A stretch of DNA of 38,168 bases from an uncultured Lachnospiraceae bacterium (lineage in GTDB: Bacteria > Bacillota > Clostridia > Lachnospirales > Lachnospiraceae). The stretch is from the NCBI GenBank assembly GCA_944376425.1, contig CALWCS010000078.1:1-38168 (forward strand), written 5' to 3'. Under the pieces are notes generated by a model. The model did no database searches, was not told the DNA's origin, and worked only from the letters and a program-made list of their open reading frames with translations. Below, piece by piece: positions 33,278 through 38,168 of the stretch (the first letter of the stretch is position 1; each line of letters opens with the position of its first letter). A program made the translations under genes and the position numbers.

Positions 33278-33991
33278 ATGATGTCCTATCGGATTGCTGT
33301 CTGTGATGATGACAATTTAACGCTGCGCGTTTTAATTTCCCTGATAAAAAAAGAATTTTCCAGCCATTCTGTCTGTGTTACGGTAGATGCCTATCAAAGC
33401 AGCAGACAGTTAAAAACCAAACTGGAGCAAATTTCCTATGATGCTCTTTTTCTCGATATTGATATGCCGGAATTTGGCGGCATTGCTCTTGCCTGTCTCC
33501 AAAAACAGATCTCGCCGTCTACTGTGATTATTTTTATTTCCAATCACGCTGAAAAGGTATTTGATTCTCTTATTGCCGAACCTTTGCGTTTTCTTCGGAA
33601 ACAGTACCTGCAAAATGAACTGCCGGAAGCAGTTCAGGCTTTTTTAAAAAAACAAAACAGACCAGTAGATGAAAAACTGGTTCTTCTTTCCAATTCTGTT
33701 CTTCGAACTGTTCTAGTCAAAGATATCTTGTATGTGGAAAGTTTTAACAAAATTCAAAATGTCGTTTTAAAGAAAGAAGTTCTTCCTGTTCGCTATACGA
33801 TTCAGTATCTTGAAGAACAGTTAGAGCCATACCACTTTTTTCGACCGCACCGCTGTTTTCTTGTCAATCCTAACTGGATTTACAGTATTGAGAAAAATGA
33901 ACTGATTTTGGATAATGGGCAAAATCTGCCCATCAGCCGTTCTCATTTAAAAGAAACAAAAGAACATTTCAGAAAGGCACTCTCACTATGA
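33278..33991 (+). CDS. LytTR-family response regulator (AgrA-like)
   Basis: 237 aa. Receiver with the CDDDN acidic pocket and phospho-acceptor Asp in DALFLDIDMPEFGG. The C-terminal LytTR DNA-binding domain is at about 135-235 (DILYVESFNKIQNVV; FFRPHRCFLVNPNWIYSI; LPISRSHLKETKEHFRKAL). The start is chosen at 33278 or the next ATG, where AAGGAGG is well placed. It overlaps the kinase gene by ATGA. No agrB or agrD gene is present, so the signal is not an obvious linked peptide. Confidence 0.92.
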   Translation: MMSYRIAVCDDDNLTLRVLISLIKKEFSSHSVCVTVDAYQSSRQLKTKLEQISYDALFLDIDMPEFGGIALACLQKQISPSTVIIFISNHAEKVFDSLIAEPLRFLRKQYLQNELPEAVQAFLKKQNRPVDEKLVLLSNSVLRTVLVKDILYVESFNKIQNVVLKKEVLPVRYTIQYLEEQLEPYHFFRPHRCFLVNPNWIYSIEKNELILDNGQNLPISRSHLKETKEHFRKALSL

Positions 33992-35319
33992 ATAATACAA
34001 TAAATTCGTTTACTGTTTTTCTTATTTATTTTGATGATCTTGTCATCATTTTAGGGCAGATCATCTTTTTAAGTATCTGCTGCGGCTATCGTCATGCAAA
34101 AAGACTGTTTTTTCTGGAATCCGCTTTGACCGCATCATTTTTTTATGGTATGATCTTTTTTCTGGAATTTCTCACAAATAAGAATCCATATGCCTATCAT
34201 TTTAACTTTTTAGTCTGCGGATTTGTATTTTCTGTCTTGTTTTTAAAACACAGTTTCTCTGAAAAGATGATCCTATGTGTTTTGTATTTTACCACTTTTG
34301 TACAGTTAAGTGTTCTTGACCGTGCTGTTGGATATTTTATTAACCTGTCATTTGGCGTTCAAATTCCGGTTCGTTTGATCGGACTTTCCGGTCTTCTTAT
34401 TTTGCTGCTTCTTTTCTGCCTTTGGAAGAAGAAAACAAAACTGATTGAAAAAATTCCATCCTCCTACTGGTATTATATTTTTTCTGCATCCATCTTTTAT
34501 TATCTGATTTGTAATATCGCAATCGACTATCTGCATCCAAATTCTTTTTTGGAGGTTTTCTGGATGCTTCTCATTGCACTGGGGACATTTTCTTTAAATA
34601 TTGCCAACGTCCTATTATGTCGGAAACTCGTTGTAAACTATGAAGCAAAATTAGATTTGTTTGTCACAAAACAAAGACAAATTTCAGATAATCAGATTAT
34701 GGAAGAGACAGAAAGACTGTATCAGGAAGTTCGCAATATGCGCCATGAATTGCAAAACCATCTTTTTGTCCTTCATGCGCTTGCCAGACAGCAAGATACG
34801 GAAGCACTTCTTTCCTATCTCACACCGATGTGCCAAAAACAGGAACAGTGGAAAGATGAGTTCGTAGATACCGGAAATCTGATCGCCAATGCGATTTTGA
34901 ATCCGAAGATTTCCCAGGCAAAAGCTGCTCAGATTTCAATCACTGTAAATGCTCATCTTCCAAGACAGCTGTCGATTGAAAATCAGGAATTTTGTTCTCT
35001 TCTTTCTAATCTCTTGAATAATGCCTTAGAAGCAAGCGTAAAGACTTCTCATCCGGAAATTTACGTCGATATTGCTCAGAAAAAATGTTATCTCTGCATC
35101 AAGGTAAAAAATTCGGCACTGACTAATGTGTTAAAAGAAAATCCAAATTTAAAAACGGACAAACCAGATGCCGAACATCACGGAATCGGAATCCGTATTA
35201 TTCGCTCTATTACAGATAAATATGACGGTCTTCTCGATTTTCGCATGGAAGAACAATTTTTCGTAGCAGAAGTTTTTCTAAAATTAAAAGGTACAAACTC
35301 AGCATGCTCATATCTGTGA
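33988..35319 (+). CDS. GHKL-domain sensor histidine kinase (AgrC-like)
   Basis: 443 aa. The N-terminal half is membrane-embedded with six or seven helices (to about residue 215). The phospho-acceptor His lies in VRNMRHELQNHLFVLHALA, and the GHKL ATPase domain has the N-box LLNNALEASVKT and a final HGIGIRIIRSI glycine motif. Quorum-type kinases of this class usually sense peptides with the membrane part. Coupled to the LytTR regulator upstream; terminator downstream. Confidence 0.92.
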   Translation: MNNTINSFTVFLIYFDDLVIILGQIIFLSICCGYRHAKRLFFLESALTASFFYGMIFFLEFLTNKNPYAYHFNFLVCGFVFSVLFLKHSFSEKMILCVLYFTTFVQLSVLDRAVGYFINLSFGVQIPVRLIGLSGLLILLLLFCLWKKKTKLIEKIPSSYWYYIFSASIFYYLICNIAIDYLHPNSFLEVFWMLLIALGTFSLNIANVLLCRKLVVNYEAKLDLFVTKQRQISDNQIMEETERLYQEVRNMRHELQNHLFVLHALARQQDTEALLSYLTPMCQKQEQWKDEFVDTGNLIANAILNPKISQAKAAQISITVNAHLPRQLSIENQEFCSLLSNLLNNALEASVKTSHPEIYVDIAQKKCYLCIKVKNSALTNVLKENPNLKTDKPDAEHHGIGIRIIRSITDKYDGLLDFRMEEQFFVAEVFLKLKGTNSACSYL

Positions 35320-35335
35320 GTTTGCACCTCTTATC
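35291..35335 (+). terminator. Terminator of the LytTR operon
   Basis: CAAACTCA pairs with TGAGTTTG (8 bp, extended by GT/AC), overlapping the kinase stop codon. CTCTTATCTTTTT follows. Confidence 0.7.
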
Positions 35336-35372
35336 TTTTTCCCGCCAAATCTGAAAAACTGTCAAAAATATT

Positions 35373-35855
35373 CTAAAGATATTTCGCGACAGAACCGTCC
35401 TTCTGTTTTAGATCATTCAAAAATCCTTCACATCCCTGCACAATGTCAGTGTATGTCTGTTCAAAGTCTCCCGTATACCACGGATCTGCAATATCGCGGG
35501 GATTATTGGTAAATTCCAAAAAACGGTACACTTTATGATCCGGATCACCACCTAAGATTCGAAGCATATTCCTGATATTATACTGATCCATTCCAATCAG
35601 ATAATCATATTCCTGATAATCAGACTTTGTCATCTGTCTGGCACGCTTCTTTCCATAATTCTTGATGCCAAGCTCGTCCAGTTTTTGTTTCGTTCCATCA
35701 TGAATCGGGTTTCCGATTTCCTCTCGACTGGTAGCAGCAGAAGCAATCTCAAATTGGGAAGACAAACCTTTCTTCTCTACTAAATCTTTCATAATAAACT
35801 CTGCCATAGGCGAGCGGCAAATATTGCCGTGGCACACGAAAAGCACTCGTATCAT
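35373..35855 (-). CDS. Low-molecular-weight protein-tyrosine phosphatase
   Basis: 160 aa, cytoplasmic. P-loop CHGNICRS (C8, R14, S15) at the N-terminus and the general-acid Asp in DPWYTGDFEQTY, both intact; usual length for the family. ATG with TAGGAGG. Its 5' region runs straight into the TTTGCC repeat array. It may act on tyrosine kinases of polysaccharide synthesis or on arsenate-like substrates; the neighbourhood gives no hint. It appears to be the last core gene before a mobile element. Confidence 0.93.
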   Translation of the reverse strand: MIRVLFVCHGNICRSPMAEFIMKDLVEKKGLSSQFEIASAATSREEIGNPIHDGTKQKLDELGIKNYGKKRARQMTKSDYQEYDYLIGMDQYNIRNMLRILGGDPDHKVYRFLEFTNNPRDIADPWYTGDFEQTYTDIVQGCEGFLNDLKQKDGSVAKYL

Positions 35856-35873
35856 ATTTTAAAGTCCTCCTAA

Positions 35874-35989
35874 TTTGCTAAGATTTGCCCTGTTTTGCCG
35901 CGATTTGCCAGGTATGTAGTTGTTACTGAGATTGTTAAAACAATCACAGAATAAGCAAAACGCGGCAAATCGGGGCAAGTTGAGGCCGT
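35874..35989. repeat. Phased TTTGCC repeats in inverted array
   Basis: TTTGC(C/T) starts at 35874, 35884, 35894 and 35904, exactly 10 bp apart. The reverse complement follows at 35954, 35964 and 35974, also 10 bp apart. The arms are mirror images about 35931.5, giving an inverted repeat of about 26 bp per arm with few mismatches. A separate perfect palindrome GATTGTT/AACAATC lies between the arms (35931-35946). It may be binding sites at the end of the element (integrase arm or excisionase type), or a regulator array of the phosphatase gene. Confidence 0.7.
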
Positions 35990-35994
35990 CAAAA

Positions 35995-36046
35995 GTAGTA
36001 AAAACGTAGTAAGAATGGGGGTGTGTTACTACCGTCATTACTCTAC
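35995..36046. repeat. GTAGTAA repeats in inverted array
   Basis: GTAGTAA at 35995-36001 and 36006-36012 (11 bp apart) faces TTACTAC at 36026-36032 and TTACTCTAC at 36038-36046. The array adjoins the TTTGCC array. Likely also protein-binding sites near the element edge. The remaining sequence to 36137 shows nothing. Confidence 0.55.
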
Positions 36047-36137
36047 TTCTTTTATAGAACTAGGTATGTCTACACCTTTAACTTAATTGGACAATTTTTA
36101 TTTCTACTCTAGTTAATCATTAATTTCCCAATATTTA

Positions 36138-36935
36138 TTATACAATATAGTGAAGAATTTTGCTTAAACATTCCACACTAGATTCTATCGACACTTTTTG
36201 GTTACTTCCCGGTGCATATAATGGCATAACTCCCCACATAAAATGCTGATTAAAGTATTCCAACAATATCTTTTCGTAAGTTCCTATTGGTGAACTTGAG
36301 ACTTCTCCATCCAAAAGCCATCTCCAATCTCCTATTGCGTGATAAACGAAACTATCTATTACAATGCCGGAAAGATGATAGCTTTTGAAATAATTATCAC
36401 GAATGAATCGAAGATGTTTGCAGGTATCAAAAAGAAGCCCATTACTACCCGCATTTTTTCTCTTCATTGCATCTTGTTCAGCCTTGGGATTGGTTGATCT
36501 CCAATTACCACCCATATTAGTATCAGGGTATCTATAAGATCCATCCCAATTTTTAAATGCTGGAAGAATTTCAAAATACATCCCATCCGAGAAACTGATT
36601 TTGACAACCTGTCCATCTGCTCGTACATCACTTCTTGGATACGTACTAAGAATTGCTTGTCGCACAGCCTGTAGTAAACGAGATTGTCCGTTTCCGTATA
36701 CTGAATTAAACTGATTGTAGCTACTCTCTGGCAATGTCATTAAAATATCAATGTCACTAGTATCAATGGCGGTTCCTCTTCCATAGGATCCGACATAAAT
36801 GCTGTTTTGCCTATCGCTTGATGTTCCCCAAAATTCTCGATTCATGGCAGCAGTAACAGCACAATATCGCTTAGATATTAATGAACGAATTTCAGACGAA
36901 ATAACTTCTCCTCTTTTTTTAACCGACATCTCCAT
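36138..36935 (-). CDS. CD-NTase-like (SMODS) nucleotidyltransferase of a CBASS-type defence pair
   Basis: 265 aa. The nucleotidyltransferase core motif VGSYGRGTAIDTSDIDIL (48-65) gives catalytic D61 and D63 after the GS motif, with a third acidic residue E122 in YFEILPAF. This matches SMODS/CD-NTase enzymes, which make cyclic or linear oligonucleotide second messengers on phage infection. The C-terminal helical part is short compared with the more usual 300-400 residues. ATG with GGAGAGAG. The effector gene lies immediately upstream (43-nt gap). Signal product not predictable. Confidence 0.85.
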   Translation of the reverse strand: MEMSVKKRGEVISSEIRSLISKRYCAVTAAMNREFWGTSSDRQNSIYVGSYGRGTAIDTSDIDILMTLPESSYNQFNSVYGNGQSRLLQAVRQAILSTYPRSDVRADGQVVKISFSDGMYFEILPAFKNWDGSYRYPDTNMGGNWRSTNPKAEQDAMKRKNAGSNGLLFDTCKHLRFIRDNYFKSYHLSGIVIDSFVYHAIGDWRWLLDGEVSSSPIGTYEKILLEYFNQHFMWGVMPLYAPGSNQKVSIESSVECLSKILHYIV

Positions 36936-36978
36936 ATCTAAACTCTCTCCTTCACATGCTTATTTAATACTAATTCCA

Positions 36979-37536
36979 CTATTTTCTTAAATGTGGAGGT
37001 AACATTTTATTCAACTCTTCTTGGGTGAAAAATTGCTCCTCATCTGATTTGAGTGCTTTCTGTGCTTCAACATAACTTTTCGCATCTGTTATAGGAGCAG
37101 TATCATAAATATCAGCGCTCCTATTTATTAACTGGTTTCTTCTCTGCATGATTTCTTCTGCATTTAGTGTATCAAAATCAGTTAGTAAAGATAAATATTC
37201 CTCTCGTACTTTCCATAGACAATTTGCTGCTTTGATATGATCTTTTTTCTCCGTTGCGATGTCCTTGTCTTTCAAATAGCTTGTCAAAGCCAACAATGCT
37301 GTAGAACATAAGCCCCCAGCCCAAAGCAGAATTTGTTCATTGGAAATTAGAACACCCAAGAAACCACCGGTTGATACTGCAGATAAAATAATTTGTCCCC
37401 ACTTAATCCAAGCATTTCTTTTTTGTAAGCGATCTGCAATTTTGAAATGACATGTATAGGTGTATACAAGTTTTCCATATTCATCTTGAATTTGTGAATA
37501 TAACTTATCTTTATGTTTTTGAATATCGTTCTCCAT
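36979..37536 (-). CDS. SLATT-domain membrane effector
   Basis: 185 aa. Two adjacent transmembrane helices (about 46-65 and 68-88) are preceded and followed by charged helices (AWIKWGQIILSAVSTGG; WAGGLCSTALLALTSYLKDKD), the pattern of SLATT proteins, predicted to form membrane pores and often encoded beside SMODS nucleotidyltransferases. The expected role is abortive killing of infected cells when the nucleotide signal binds. The start lies inside the end of a small upstream frame (26-nt overlap). Confidence 0.85.
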   Translation of the reverse strand: MENDIQKHKDKLYSQIQDEYGKLVYTYTCHFKIADRLQKRNAWIKWGQIILSAVSTGGFLGVLISNEQILLWAGGLCSTALLALTSYLKDKDIATEKKDHIKAANCLWKVREEYLSLLTDFDTLNAEEIMQRRNQLINRSADIYDTAPITDAKSYVEAQKALKSDEEQFFTQEELNKMLPPHLRK

Positions 37537-37696
37537 ACCATTCCCTTCCTAGTGCTAACACTATAAACTCGTCTAATTTCAAGTCTTCAAACCACTCTAT
37601 ATCAATGTAAATTTCTAAACAGTAATCTCCAGCCCTCATTTTCCCTATTAAATTTGGAAGAATTGTTATTGGTATAATTCCATCCTTATCGTTCAA
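37511..37696 (-). CDS. Small hypothetical protein upstream of SLATT
   Basis: 61 aa from a TTG at 37696, or 42 aa from an ATG at 37639 (MRAGDYCLEIYIDIEW). It overlaps the SLATT start by 26 nt, so coupling is possible. The frame has a stop 10 codons before the TTG. The composition is protein-like, but I do not recognise a family. It may be a small partner or the tail of a lost gene. Confidence 0.35.
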   Translation of the reverse strand: MNDKDGIIPITILPNLIGKMRAGDYCLEIYIDIEWFEDLKLDEFIVLALGREWYGERYSKT

Positions 37697-37772
37697 GAAA
37701 GTTCTTAAAAGATTCCTTTTGACTTACAAATAGCAACTGCTCTTTCTATTACAAAACAAATCGAGTTAGACG

Positions 37773-37799
37773 GTTAATATTCGCATCGCAGTTAATATT
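37773..37799 (-). promoter_or_regulatory. Direct repeat upstream of the SLATT/CD-NTase genes
   Basis: GTTAATATT occurs at 37773-37781 and 37791-37799, 18 bp apart, in the probable promoter region. Possible operator; weak evidence. Confidence 0.3.
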
Positions 37800-37847
37800 T
37801 CCTATATTTTATCATAAACCTTAGAATTTGAGGAGTAGGGAATATAG

Positions 37848-37875
37848 AAAAAACGCCCTGCCAAAGCAGAGCGCC
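37848..37875 (-). terminator. Terminator of the integrase gene
   Basis: On the minus strand GCGCTCTGC pairs with GCAGGGCGT (two G-T pairs) around a TTTG loop and is followed by TTTTT. Confidence 0.75.
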
Positions 37876-37890
37876 TTCATTCTTTCTATA

Positions 37891-38168
37891 TTATATTGCC
37901 CGGAACATTTTCTGTGAAACTGTCCCTTCTCCGTTTATCTTTTCCATTTCCTTTCTGGCGTTCTCCAGTTCTTCCACCCGCTTCAACTCATCCACGGCAT
38001 CCTCCAGGCCCAGATGGGTATAGGTGTTCAGCGTTACTCCGATATCGCTATGCCCCATCAGATACTGGAGCGTCTTTGGATTCATACCTGACTTCGCCAT
38101 ATTGCTGCAGTAAGTGTGACGGCAGACATGAGGGGTGATATTCGGCATCTGAACCCGGTAAATATCGT
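37891..38168 (-). CDS. Tyrosine recombinase/integrase, C-terminal part (cut by window end)
   Basis: The C-terminal catalytic part of a Tn916-type or phage-type integrase. HxxR appears as HVCRHTYCSNM, then LMGHSDIGVTLNTYTH with the second His and the nucleophile Tyr. The frame stays open to the window edge, so the N-terminal part is outside. The 3' end faces the CD-NTase/SLATT pair and the repeat arrays, as expected if the element end lies near 35.9-36.1 kb. Confidence 0.9.
   Translation of the reverse strand, partial: DIYRVQMPNITPHVCRHTYCSNMAKSGMNPKTLQYLMGHSDIGVTLNTYTHLGLEDAVDELKRVEELENARKEMEKINGEGTVSQKMFRAI

Noticed and set aside
35874..36046. CRISPR array
   Set aside because: The repeats are only 6-7 bases on a 10-12 bp grid and in inverted arms, with no spacers and no cas genes.

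Overview
The window looks like chromosomal DNA of an anaerobic gut Firmicute, most likely a member of Lachnospiraceae. The signs are low-to-moderate GC, strong GGAGG ribosome sites, class II GalT, FabV, YesN-type regulators, a domain-permuted GH3 glucosidase and an ACGX peptide cassette. The family call is inference from gene content; no rRNA, tRNA or CRISPR array was seen.

Left part (1-13.4 kb): the 3' end of galT; an orphan AraC-type response regulator with an unusual receiver pocket; fabV behind a FabT-like operator; a membrane-anchored sugar-binding protein without a transporter. Then follow two paralogous exported type B carboxylesterases bracketing an aliphatic amidase (amiE), a second orphan YesN-type regulator and an M20 peptidase.

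Middle (13.5-23.5 kb): a lantibiotic/cationic-peptide immunity-type module (ATPase, two permeases, a small membrane protein, a lipoprotein) divergent from its own OmpR-type regulator and sensor kinase, with phased repeats between. Next come an exported DUF1002 protein, a GNAT acetyltransferase and an M28 peptidase.

Core system (23.65-29.45 kb): an HxlR regulator faces an apparent six-gene operon. Its order is an ACGX-repeat Cys peptide, its radical SAM/SPASM maturase, a medium-chain dehydrogenase, a PNPOx-like flavoprotein fused to two 4Fe-4S clusters, a zinc-type macrodomain ADP-ribosyl hydrolase, and a class M sirtuin (SirTM). This joins a RiPP-type cassette to a reversible protein ADP-ribosylation pair under a probable thiol/redox switch. 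It is the most striking content of the window.

Right part (29.5-38.2 kb): a very large exported GH3 enzyme with a cohesin-like tail, divergent from an AgrA/AgrC-like LytTR regulator and GHKL kinase, with three 21-bp-spaced direct repeats between them. A low-molecular-weight tyrosine phosphatase then precedes the edge of what looks like an integrative element. That edge carries arrays of phased inverted repeats, a CD-NTase/SLATT (CBASS-like) defence pair and a tyrosine integrase cut by the window end.
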